This document shows positions 35,163 to 47,100 of a DNA stretch of 64,000 nt, in pieces. Numbering within the stretch: the first letter of the stretch is position 1; every line of letters starts with the position of its first letter. The translations under genes were made by a program, and so were the position numbers. A model generated the notes under the pieces. That model worked only from the letters and a program-made list of their open reading frames with translations, searched no databases and had not been told where the DNA came from. Origin of the DNA: Caenorhabditis elegans (lineage: Eukaryota > Nematoda > Chromadorea > Rhabditida > Rhabditidae). The stretch lies in the NCBI RefSeq assembly GCF_000002985.6, contig NC_003284.9, positions 11,780,001-11,844,000 on the forward strand, read 5' to 3'.

Positions 35163-37294
35163 GTAAAAATGAGGAACGGTAGGGAGAAGAAAAAATGAAC
35201 GTTTGGATAAGTCAGCTGTCTAGTGCGGCGATTGCTTGTGAGAGCAACAAAAATTGACATAAGAGCCGAGTGGGTAAAAGGAAATTGAATTGAAAGGGAA
35301 ACAGAAAGCCGAAATATATATATATATATATCTTTCACTTTCTAACTATTTTATACAATGAAAATATTCCACGCAAGCTTACCACTTAAATACTTATATG
35401 CCGTATTTCCTCTATTAGTCTTGCATGCAAGACTAATTTTCAATCATCCCGTAGGTGTGCAAGACTAATAGAGGAAATACGGTATGTAGGGAAGACATGG
35501 TTGTTTGTGGCACTCACACACGTATTCAGTATGTTCAAAACTAAAATATAAGTACAAAATCAATAATCCGTATATGTATGTATGATCAAAATATTTTATA
35601 TCAAATAGAATTTAAAGGATTGTAATGATGAATGCTAAGGAAAATTTGTTTTCCCTAGGTTGCTTAGTTTGCATGGCATTTCCTTCAGTATGACCACTCA
35701 AAATTGATACTGTAGTTGTATGTTCAAAAATGAACACAGTCGATGAATAGAACCACTTGCTATTTTAGTGTAGGACATGAGCTTGTAGTCGTAGGGCCGC
35801 GTCAAAAACCCTTCAGAATTTGTTTTCTTTCAATACACCCACTGATTCAAAAATGCTTCAGAACGCCTGCTTAAAATATCTGAATTTGAATAAAAAACGT
35901 GCAAATCTATACATAAGGAATACTTTTTTTTAAGGAATACAGTTTTTCCACCAGCCGCACAGCCTTGCATCTAATATGTCAGAGTTCAATTTGTATTTTT
36001 CAGAAAGAGCATTTCTCAACGCATCTAATTCTTACATACGAATCAAGTTTCCTACAAACTTTTCACAAATTCACACTATGTTTTTTAGCTCCGTACACAG
36101 ACTAATCCTATTTGTAACTGTAATCCTTTGATTTCATTGTGTTCGATTTCCCGATTGCATAGTCAAATTCTAAAGTTCTCTTGTGTATTGTTTCTGGGAG
36201 GTGCGCAAAGTTTACAAACATGCGCTCAGTTAGAATCGCGGAAATTCCTCGCATCGTCCGTTTTTTGTCATTTGCTCTTCGCCACATTCCGCTTGCACTC
36301 CGCACATTACTCACTTGGCAGCAAAAATTTCATAATTTTTGCTCATTGTGTGAGTGTGTGAAACGTGTGAGCGACACGCCACATGGAAGCTGGTTCCAGT
36401 GCCTGTTGACATTGGGTCAATATACAAATACATTCTCGCACTGCAGCTTCTTGTTGGTGTCAGTGATTTTAGAAATGTTAAATTTTGGAGGGAATGAAAA
36501 ACGTTTTAAATGTTTAGACCACATAGTATTTTTGTTTCAGGTTCTTATCCATAATCACTTCATTAATTATGGAAAAAATTGATACACAAAACAAAATTTA
36601 CCAAATGGAAAAAGTATTTTCAGAAGTGCTCAAATCTGGAGACTGGTGTATTCAATTTTTGGGTTTTTTATAGATATTTTATTATCAAGAAAAGGAAAAA
36701 CCTGAAAGCTCAAAGTTGTGAACTATAAACTATGGTTTCACTCATAAACGTCTAAATGTTTTTAACCGTCACTGACATAGATCCAGCAGCCTGATCCGCA
36801 ACTATATCCTCGTCACTGAGCTGTTTGTACATTGAACATTAACTTTTTACACAGTCTTGGTTTGTTTCAGTTCACTTTTCCGTGGAATTGGAATTGCAAC
36901 ACCGAATATGTACGTTGAAGCATAACTTTTCATTTTGTTTTAGTGCAATGTCACTGAACACAGTAAAAAAGTTTAGTAGTTTTTGATCTACACAAAATTC
37001 AGAATTTAAATTTAAAAATTGGGATATATATGTTCCAAATATTTTTAGTTTTTAAGTTTCGAGTGAAATTTTTCACTAATTATTTGCGGAATGGGTACAG
37101 CTTTACCTTTTTAAAAGATAGATATAACGAACAGTTCTCATGGGAGAGGATTTGTTTTTACCAACAAAAAAAAGCGACATCTGATATGTGTGCTTTTATA
37201 TGTGCATGTCGTTTTTTTCTCTTCTAACACTACACCTATTTTTCACACATTTGGTCAGGTAAGTGTATGCAATCAGTCTTTTCCTGGTTTGCAT
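35163..37294. other. intron-like or intergenic stretch
   Basis: Contains an (AT)n run at 35315-35332 and the 82-bp MITE at 35401-35482. A pyrimidine-rich block around 36170-36370 may be regulatory. No coding exon was recognised. Confidence 0.4.
35401..35482. mobile_element. 82-bp miniature inverted-repeat element
   Basis: CCGTATTTCCTCTATTAGTC and its exact inverse GACTAATAGAGGAAATACGG enclose 42 bp that themselves contain TGCATGCA. This is the smallest possible version of the element at 22229-22669. Confidence 0.85.
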
Positions 37295-37873
37295 CAGGGA
37301 TGTGCGGCAAATTTGCCGATTTGCCGAAAATTGCCGACTTGCCGAGCTCGGCAAATTTGCCGATTTGCCGAATTCGGCAAATTTGAAAAAACCAGCAATT
37401 GCCGATTTGCCGAGCTCGGCAATTTTCAAAAAAGTAGATTTGCCGAATTTGCCGAGCTCGGCAAATTTCGAAATTTGCCGCACACGTCAAAAATTTGACA
37501 GCACAATTTTGACTAAAACTATTGATTTTTTAGCCAAAAATTTAGTAAAATGACACAAAATTGAGCTATTTTGATGTTTAAGCAGACACACTACACCTAA
37601 CCTCGTTCAGAAACCAGAGGTGTGTTAAGAATTCAGTAGTTTTGGTGCTCCAAAAAACATAAAAAATATCAAATTTTTCCGAGTTTGTTAAGCACGGCAA
37701 ATTTGCCGAATTTGCCGAATTTGCCGAGCTCGGCAAATTTGCCGAATTTGCCGTGCTCGGCAAATATTGAAAAAAGAGATTTGCCGAATTTGCCGAGCTC
37801 GGCAAATTTTGAAAAACCAGCAATTGCCGATTTGCCGAGCTCGGCAATTTTTTCCATTTGCCGCACACCCCTG
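37295..37873. mobile_element. hAT-superfamily MITE with 8-bp target duplication
   Basis: The termini are CAGGGATGTGCGGCAAATTT on the left and the inverse of CAGGGGTGTGCGGCAAATGG on the right. Flanking direct repeats GTTTGCAT at 37287-37294 and 37874-37881 are identical, an 8-bp target-site duplication as made by hAT transposases, whose ends commonly begin CAGGG. Inside are clusters of TTGCCGAGCTCGGCAA palindromes in each arm separated by a unique stretch of about 200 bp. No transposase. Confidence 0.88.
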
Positions 37874-37960
37874 GTTTGCATCTGCTAAACTCGGAGACCA
37901 ATTTTCCGTCACCTTTGACTCAAATTTCAAATTCATACTTTTCCGCATTCCCGATTGCAG

Positions 37961-38058
37961 TTGTTAGTCCACCTATAGAAAAAAAAAATGCAAAACCGAA
38001 TGTTTTTCTGAAATTGTGCGGAATATCTGATGAAGTTCAGCCACAAGAGCACCAGAAG
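37961..38058 (+). CDS. candidate internal exon, plus strand
   Basis: CCCGATTGCAG at 37950-37960 is followed by 98 bp encoding VVSPPIEKKNAKPNVFLKLC and GISDEVQPQEHQK when entered in phase 1 (as from 35162). It ends in phase 0 before GTCGAG, which would join in frame to the coiled-coil gene exon at 44311. Read through instead, the frame continues for 26 more codons to TGA at about 38137. Protein-like composition and phase fit are the only support. Confidence 0.3.
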
Positions 38059-41000
38059 GTCGAGTGCTCTTTTTTTGTGCCGAAATGCCGTTTTGCTTAT
38101 GCTTCACATAATTTGGAAGCGTTTCAAGTGAATAGATGAGAGGAGCATATGATGAGAGGATGGTGTCCCTATGCTCAACGCCACAAACTTGTTCATTCTT
38201 TTTTCCAAATCTTCATTTTTCTTCTTTTTCTCCTACCTCCTTCTATTTTAGGTTTCCCGCATTCATTAAATTTGAAAATCTGAAATCCTTGGAAAAAAAT
38301 CTGCCTCACAAACACATTGGAATTTTCAGCTCTACATATTGGCATCGGACTAAAATTTACTTGCAATCATAGCAAATCATGATGCTCACGTCAATACAAC
38401 CTACTATATATTTTCATTATACAGAATTCTTGGAACATAGAAAGTGAGTGTAGATCTAAAAACATAGTCAGGCAGAAAACATTAATGTTTTCTTGGTTTA
38501 AAATTTAAGACTAAACGAATTTTTCAAAATTAAAAAAAAAACGTTGTTGTAAAAAAACGTTGCATGTCGGAAAACTAAATTTATGAGGTTTTTGAAAGAA
38601 ATTTTGAGATCCTTATAATAATCACTAACGCAAAACTTTATTATTCAAAATAGGCTCACAAATTGCTCGCTCAGAAAAGACTCGGCAACAAATACCCCGA
38701 ATATATAATATTTTCTTCTGACGTCACAGAACATTGTTTCAAAGAAGATAGTATGAAAAGGATGGAAAATATTTGAGAGAAATATTATTGGTCCCTCGAC
38801 CAATTCTTAACAGATAGAATGGAAGAAGTGGATGGAGTACCTGTTCACACAGGGCAAAACTTTGCGTCACGTCAAGACTGACGGGGTGTCCGTTGGTCCC
38901 TATCTTCTTTTCTTCGACATTTTTCATTTTTTGTGGAAAGTAGATAGATGGAAAGATAGAACAAGTGGTCATTTTTTCTCCCCTTTCTTCATTTCCATTT
39001 TATTTTTGAAAAAAGGCATGTCAAAGAAGTCATCGGTGGAGAGTAATTAATCAACTCTTAATTGTGTCTATTATCACTCCGACAACCTCTCTCACACTGC
39101 TCATAAACTCGAATGGAGGTCGTTGTAATATGTAGAAACTCCTGAGACATATCAAATACTTTATGTCAATTTAAAGTTGATACTAACTAATTTCGAAGAT
39201 ATTTCGTTCTCGTGAGACAAATTGAACAATGTGCAATTCATTTTAATAAAATTTTCATTCGAGAAATGACGTTTCTCCGGGTGCAAAACATGCATGTAAG
39301 CAACTAAAACAGCGAAGCAAAAAAGAAACCCACAAGAATTTAAATATTTAGTTTTGGTCAAAAAATTTGTACTACATATCAAAATAAAATTAGTTCACAT
39401 TAAAAAAATTCTAAGATTACTAACAGTCATGTGAGTCATCTGAAAAAAACTTATTCCTGCCACAAAGGCTAACTCAAAGTTGTGTCTCTTGAACTAACTT
39501 TCTCGACCCATCTAACAGGTCTACTTAGAAGAAAATATTCGGGCATCGTCCAGTTGATCCGATCAAACGTCCGTTTTTTGAAATAAGATTTTTTGAAAAG
39601 CTGATCGCAAAACTAAGAAAAAACGAGCTGGAAACGGCTAAAATCATTTGCCACGACTCTGCCGGTAAAATTTCTCTGGATGAGGATTTTCGCAGACATT
39701 TGCAAACTTTGAGGGTTTAAATAAATATGAAAACATTCTGAAAACCGAATGAAAATCCACAACGATCAGAACAACTTTTTGAATATAAACGAATCTCTTG
39801 AATTTTCCTCAATAAGGAGAGAAACCTCTTTCTATTTTACAATATTTTTATCGCGCAACCCACATTCTCTTAGCTTCATTTTGAAGGTGAATCATCAAAC
39901 CTTCTAATAATGACACTGAATCAACCTAAACAGTTGTGTTACAATGATGTCTGTTAGCAGTGTGCTCGTTGTGTCTCTTAGCACACACACACACATACAT
40001 TTTATGAATGTGCTTTGATGCTGAGCCGGCAGAAGCAAATTAACCTAGTTTTCATCTTACTACTCATCGTTAGGAAGCCGAGGGTGGTCGTTTTGTGCAA
40101 TTCTAGTAATATTTCCACTCATTCAACATGCTTTTTCAATCATACTTTGAGCTTCGACGGAGTTTTGATGCTTTGTTTGTTTCATGTAGCAGTTATAGAA
40201 TATTCTAGGTGTGTAGATGTTTATGATTCAAACTTTCCAGTGAGACCATGCATTTATAAATTGTCATTTAAGAAATGCTATTCAACATGAAATTTAATTA
40301 TTTTAACTATAAAACCTGTCCTTTTTGATTTTTAAAAATCATCACAAAATCCAACTAAAATTTTTCATATTGTTTTTTCCTGAACCACATCAAAGTCTCA
40401 AGCTTGGGAGGCGGCACAAACGCACACACACACACACACATATACACAAACACTTTTTTATTTTATTTTATTCGAAATTCGTCTTTGCTTCTGTGAAATC
40501 ATATGTTGACAACTTTCCCTCTTTTCTTCGTCGTCCTTCGACGAAATGGACCACAGCTATTTTTTCATTTCAATCCTTTCGTCGTGCCCAAATAAATATA
40601 ATGAACAGTTGGTTGGTAGACCGGCAGCTGGAAAAAATGTAGTGGTGAACTTCACGCCTTCTTTTTTTCCGTTGCTGTTTTTTTTGTTTTTTTTTTGAGA
40701 TTATAGCAATGAACAATTTTTATAATATAATTTTCGAAATCACTTTATAATTTATTCAGAAATGCTCCAATAATCCTACATAAAAAGAAGCTTCATTCAT
40801 GATGTTTTATGTAATTATTACATAATACGACGTTCAAAAAGCAGTCAGTGAACAGCAAAAATTTTGCAGAAAAAAGTTTTGAGTTCGAGTTGCTGATCAA
40901 ATTACATTTGTACTTTTCTCGATTATCTATTGTACTCGGACTTCCGGGTTACGCATTTTGTTATATTGACTCCGGAAATGTCTAAAGTTTTGATTTAAAC

Positions 41001-42817
41001 AAAAACCATTTCTTTATTTTACAAGAAATAAGTCTATTGTGAAAATAATGAAGCTTCACTGAAAACTCATTTTAAATGTGTAGTTTTAAAACCTGAAGCT
41101 AGCAATAAGTGCATTCAATTTGATTTTCCATTATCTTTTGTTAAAAATTCATACACAACAGTATAGTCCTTTCTTCTAAAATTCAAAACAATTAATCTTC
41201 GCATTCCGAATTATCCTCTCTGCAAAATTGTCCTTCGGTAACATGGGATGAATTTTCGCAGCAATTGACCCCGATGGGCCTCCCGAAGAGCCCGAAAACG
41301 AGTCATTAGGATGGGTGAGCGGCGACAGATAAAGTGTTCAGAGGAAGAGACGAAGAGTCTCGGGATCCGTGCTCGAGAATGAATTACCCATTCCTCCGCC
41401 GTCTCAATCTCTATGTCCTGTGCCCGGGAAACTTTACACTTTTCGTCCTCCACTCACGCCTTACTCTTTCCTCATTCCCGACGATCTCTTTATCCATCTC
41501 CTTGCTCCGCCACCCCATCCTCGTTCCGATTTGTGAGTAACACGTTCTCAACAACATTTTCCCATCTAGTGTTCGACCACCACCACGAACCAACACCTTT
41601 TTCTTATCTTCTCTGTGGTCACCTTGTCAGATTAATTTTTTAAGTCTTTTTGTATTTAGGTCAAATTTACAAAATCATATTGTAAATTAAGTTTAAACTT
41701 CTGATACCTTTCTGGAAAAAACAACAACAAAACACTCGTACAGATTTACGTTAGGATACAAAATGAAACTGTCTGACTGTCTGTTATGTATGTAGTATGT
41801 AGTTTTACATTTGTATTCTGATTGTTAGCAACACCACTTTTATCCACGTTTTGGTTACTGGGCAGCCGACATCGATCAAGGCCCACCATAGAACAATAGA
41901 AAACCCAGTTTTTTATCTGACTGTTTGAAACTGGTCACACCAAACTTAGAGAACACTTCTTTACCTGTACTACTGGAAAGGTAGGATTAGAGCGAGATGT
42001 TTATTTTAGTTTTCATTCCAACTTTCTGAATTAAACACTTTTTTAGAAATGTAGGAAAATTTTCGTTCACCCTGAATTTTATTTGTGTTGAAAATACCTA
42101 AGAATTACATCAATCAACGCCTGAACACTGTCATTTGTTGTTAAAGTGCCGCTAATAATTTTCTGCAAACTGCAGTTTTCAGGGATCATTTCAAGAAAAT
42201 TTTTTACACTTTACCAATGATCTGATTCTACAATCATTCTTCCTTTTTTAATATTAATTGTTTGATTCAAAAAGTTAGGTCAACATTACTAGTTTTGGAA
42301 TCTAACTGTTAAACTTATCATTATTAATCTGCTTATTATGATGAGTTGGTGTCTGAAACAAGTCTCAATTTTTTTGCTCACATGTTCTCAACGTTCATAG
42401 ATCTGTCACTCAGCTGGGCTCTTGACTTGAGAAATTAATCCTCCAACAAAAAAGTATCAAAAGAATGGAGGCAAAGACAAGAGAATTCGAAATCCGAACT
42501 TTATGCATGCGGAAATCAAGGAGGCAAATAACAAACACGAGGAAAAGAGGGGGAGATAGAAATTGAAACTAAACCCTTTTTCCAACGTGTGATTGTTTTA
42601 TTCCTATTCTCAATTTCTTCAAGTGTTTTGCAACTTGATTATATATCGTTATGTGATTACATCTCATCGAAAAATGGGTCCCATCAGGTAAATATGAAAC
42701 TATATCAGCTTGTTTTCATTTCTACTTTTTTTTTAAATTTAGTTAAGTCAGTAATGAATCTAATGTTAGATATTTGTTCACGCACTTGTTTCTCTCCCCA
42801 CGAGGGCGTAGCATTGA

Positions 42818-42859
42818 TGCTCCGTGAGCTAGCGCTGGTATATCCTGGCTCACGGAGCA
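42818..42859. other. GC-rich 12-bp perfect hairpin
   Basis: TGCTCCGTGAGC is inverted as GCTCACGGAGCA with an 18-base loop. It is isolated in AT-rich DNA and is not part of a recognised transposon. Confidence 0.7.
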
Positions 42860-44165
42860 AATACAGTGCATTTCGAGGAGGTTTGCAACATTCTCATGAC
42901 AGCAGCTATTTTTTGTTACCCCTCGTTTCCGAAAAATGGATAAAAGTTACGTCAGCCGGTTTTTTTTTGGCAGAAGAAAGAGAGACAGTGGTTTTTTGTG
43001 TTTCTTAAGTTTACTCGCACAGACTTTTTGACATTCCATAACTTTTTGGTCTACTGATCTTGAATCCAGTGAATTTGATGTTACATTTTTGAACCTATTA
43101 AGAGCTTTCAAGTAATTTTTCTGACATATGACTTTTTTTCAACTTTCTCAGTTCCCGTGACCACTTGAAAAACGATCGAAAAGAGTTCAAATAAATATTT
43201 ATCAGCAAAACTGAAGTTTCTTTTTTTATTTGTTTTCAAAATTATAAATTGCAAATAGAATTGCACAATAAATTTGGGAGTACTAAAATTAGTCATAAAT
43301 TAACATTTCCTGATTTCATCCCATAAAAAACAATAAAAATTACGTTGTCTCGTTGGTAACAAAAATTTGCCCGCCTTCTAGCCCCCTGAAACATGTATCA
43401 TACCTACACTCCCGCACTGCTAAAGTTCCTCAACACACTATAAAGTTAAAAACTGAGAGCAATAGTTTTTAAAGGCAATTCTAAATTTTCCACTAGATTT
43501 GTAAGAGAAAAATTGAAACCAAAGTGATATTTTTCAATAGAATATGTCTTATTAAAAATTTTTCTCCGAATTTATATTTCAATAATATTACTAATTACTT
43601 GTGTTTAAATATTATTGGGCTTCCAGCATGCAATAATGTTTTAGTTTTGTTGTAAAATTTAGAAATTATGCCAGACCATTTTGAGATATCAAAAACTTTG
43701 TATATTATTTTCATTTGGGAATAGTATATTTTGCTAAAAATCCCATTTTTGCTACTTCACATTCAAAAGTGAGAAAAAACTGCATGCAGGCAGCTAAAGC
43801 GCTGGTATTTTCACTTTTCTAGCCCGCTTATATTTTGCCTATAAACCTTTGCCGAATGGGTCACCATTGACCATGCCCATGTTTGTTCCATCAACCAGAT
43901 AGAGCGAACAAAAAAGAAAATGATAATAAAACGCTGCTTCTTGCCACTTGTCCATCTTTCCTCCTCATTCTCCGTTTTACAATAACATGTGCTCCAATTC
44001 TTCACATTTCTTTGTCCTTCTCCTCCATTCTATTCCTGTTATACGTCGTGATCTTCATATATCCTTCTCAACTGGAGAAGCTTGAATTGGGAATACGTCA
44101 TTACTTCAGCCATCCATTTCTATAATTAAATGTTAGAAAAAAGGTGATTGTTTTCCATCTAAACG

Positions 44166-44183
44166 TCTTTCAGATTTCGCTCA
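44166..44183 (+). promoter_or_regulatory. 5' acceptor upstream of the first start of the coiled-coil gene
   Basis: CGTCTTTCAG ends at 44173, ten bases before ATG 44184, with no obligatory upstream coding exon: a probable spliced-leader site. Confidence 0.5.
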
Positions 44184-47100
44184 ATGAGCGACCTATGCAA
44201 CGGTTTTGAACCACAAAATTATCTGAAGGAACGATGTAAGAAGTGCTTTCGTCCAAAGGTACTTTTGAAATTCAACCCCTAGAGACCAAACATTCACTAT
44301 ACTTTTCCAGGATAAACATGTCGAAGAAGCTACTGTTACCTTGTCTACACTAAAGAAAGAAAGGAGGAGAAGTTGGAAACCAGCCAGTAATCTTGATAAT
44401 GGTGCAAATGATGATGGTGAGTGAAAAATAAATTGTTCGTTGTAAAAAAGTGTTCAATTTATATTTAATCATGTTATATTTAATCATTTATGATTTCTGG
44501 CAACTAGGAACCTGCAAATTTTAATAAAATGTTATTTACCAAAAACACTTGACAACTAAAAATGCTTTGATTTTGACGATACAAAAGTTAAACATTATTA
44601 ACTGCCTTCTTACTTTACGTAAAATGTCAAACTTAATTAGTCCCTGCAAACATATACGTCATTTGAAAACATTTTGTAAAGGTTGGTTTTCAAATTGATG
44701 TTCTAAAATTATACTACGCAGTGTATTATTACATATTAGAATTATATATATTAAGTGTTGCCCTTCATCCAAGTTTGAATATTTTTTATCATTTTCATAA
44801 ATCTTTCGAAAAACCTAACAGGGCCTTAGGAAAAGTTCAACCAAGATTATGACCGTAGATACAAATAAGTTCGTATTGATATTGAAGGTTCACCTTGGTT
44901 TATTTTCAAAGTCATTTTTAACAATAAACATTTTCTAATAAATATCACAAGTAATTTTCATGCTTGCAAATCTGAATAAAGTGGGAAAAATTTTAACACC
45001 CAAATGATCAACTCGTCACACTGGTTCCCACAATGAAAAAAACTAACTGAAATAAAAAGTGTGTCTTTGAATGGCTAAAAAATTATACATTATTTTGTTT
45101 TCCATTGCAAATTATACCCGTAATAACCTTCAATTGGAAGTAATTTTTTATATTTGCACCTTCCAAACACATTTTCTCGAGTTGATGCTGTTGCATAATA
45201 TTGAAATTTTAACGCTAATTCAATATAGAGCAATTTAATAAAAATATATGGTGATATCATGTCTACTCTGGTTGAAAGTGCTAGAGTGTTACTTTTTATA
45301 TAAACAAAAACAGTTTCTTGTAGTGTGATTTCTTTAATTAAAAATAGCACAGAATTAACTACATTTTCGAATTATTGTTTGTGCTGAAATTTTTCAATTG
45401 AATCTTAAAAAGAAAAGTATTTTATGTTATCATTCAAATCATTTTTATTTTGGAACTTATTAAAAAATATATGCAATCGTATATTAAGGTCAGGCTGTAG
45501 GCACTTGTAGAATTCGTAATACGTGATAAGAATGAATCTACTAAGATTTTGGTAGAGTACGGGGGGGGGCCTTCTCAATACAAGTGTTCAGCTGACATTT
45601 TACAATTTCCACCTCCGTCATTTATAGTCTGTTATTGAGTACACGTCAACATTATTCTGAATTAGAATGACGTTTTTTCGTTGTCTTCTGATTTTGCGAG
45701 CAACTATGTCGTCCTCGCACACTCCGGAAAAATAGAATGAATGTCAGCCGGCCGCAAAAATTCGTATAGGTTTTTGGCATTTATCTATAATCCCTGGCCT
45801 GAAAAGCAGAGGCGGGTTTGGTCTACGGCCTGAAAAACTCCTCTGGGTATTAAAATACAAATCTACTTACCACAATTTCCTGTGCTCTCACAAAACGGGG
45901 AGCTCTTCTCCACAACGCAGAGCACGACTTCTTCTTTTCATCATCTCACTCACTTTTCGTTTCCCATCGTTTCGTTTTGTGATTTTCGAGTTGACATCTT
46001 CGCAATTTCTCCCATTGTCATATTTTCCTGACCTTCTTATAAAGCTTAGGTTGTAGGAGTTACTTGTTGATTTTGTTTCTAGAAAACTAAATATGGGTAA
46101 TCAAATCACGTGTGCACCACCGGAAGATCGGGACACTATTTCCATGTCCTCGTATTTTTCCGTGACATCCACAAACGGAATGAATTCCGATAGGTCTTGC
46201 CGTGGCATTGAAAATGGAAAATCGGTGAAAATCTGTGAGTTCAATGTTGTTCTTACTATGCTGATAGAAGCTAGACTACTTTCGTACTGGAACAGAATTT
46301 CCGGAGTGGAACAATTTGTTTCATGTCGGAAATGCAAAGCATGAAACCGAAAAGTGATATCATCAATATTTAGTATCGATTTTGACATGAAATGTAATGC
46401 ATTTTTCATTATTTGTGCATTTTGCGGGATGAAAAAAGTTGTAATATCATAATTCCTGCTGAAAATTTTTTCAAACCTTTTCTAACTACCCAATCATTAC
46501 CAGTTATAGAAAACATATTGTTTTTATATTGAAAAGTATATGATAATTTAAAAGGTTAACAACTACAACAAAATTAAAAAATTGCTATCGTTATAAATAC
46601 TTGCGAAAAAATCTTCAGATGACACAGAAGCACTGTCGGTTTCTTCGTACCTGTCTGCAACTTCAAAAGGGATGTCATCGACCAAATCATGCGAGAGTGT
46701 GAATGACACTAAAAGCATGGTGACTGCGTTCAGTGGTAGCATTTGCGAAGAAGAACGGGCCATTACACCGACAGAAAACGAGGTAAGTGCTGCGGATATT
46801 ACGAATATTGCTCTTGTTTTCCTAGGACATTTAGAGTTGTATTCAAGTTTATTCTTGTCTTAGTGATGCTTCAGTATAGGTTTTCAAATTTTCTTACTTT
46901 GTGTTTGTATTGACTGATGCTTTTAGTGAAAAATTCTTATAATTAATGAAGTTTGCGGTACATGAACATTTTTTCAATAATTTTATTTCCAGTCAGAGTA
47001 CATCCAAACGTTGAAGGAAGAGATCTCTCAACTGCGTGATATCAATCACAGCTTGAAGGTTAGTAAGGACATTTTCTTTTCTCCTTTCTCGTTTTCCTTT

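Larger units (their letters stand above)
38059..44183. other. long gene-poor stretch
   Basis: No convincing exon was seen. It has CA microsatellites at 39983-39996 and about 40423-40440, a GC-richer block at 41200-41640 with CTCGGGATCCGTGCTCGAGA that may be regulatory, and a strong GC-rich hairpin at 42818-42859. Open frames here lack splice sites or coding composition. Confidence 0.4.

Noticed and set aside
37196-37948. Repetitive ICRFAE/LPSSAN-type frames
   Set aside because: These are translations of the TTGCCGAGCTCGGCAA palindromes of the hAT MITE.
42589-43008. 139-codon plus-strand frame
   Set aside because: No ATG start at the 5' end, hydrophobic low-quality composition, and it crosses the GC-rich hairpin.
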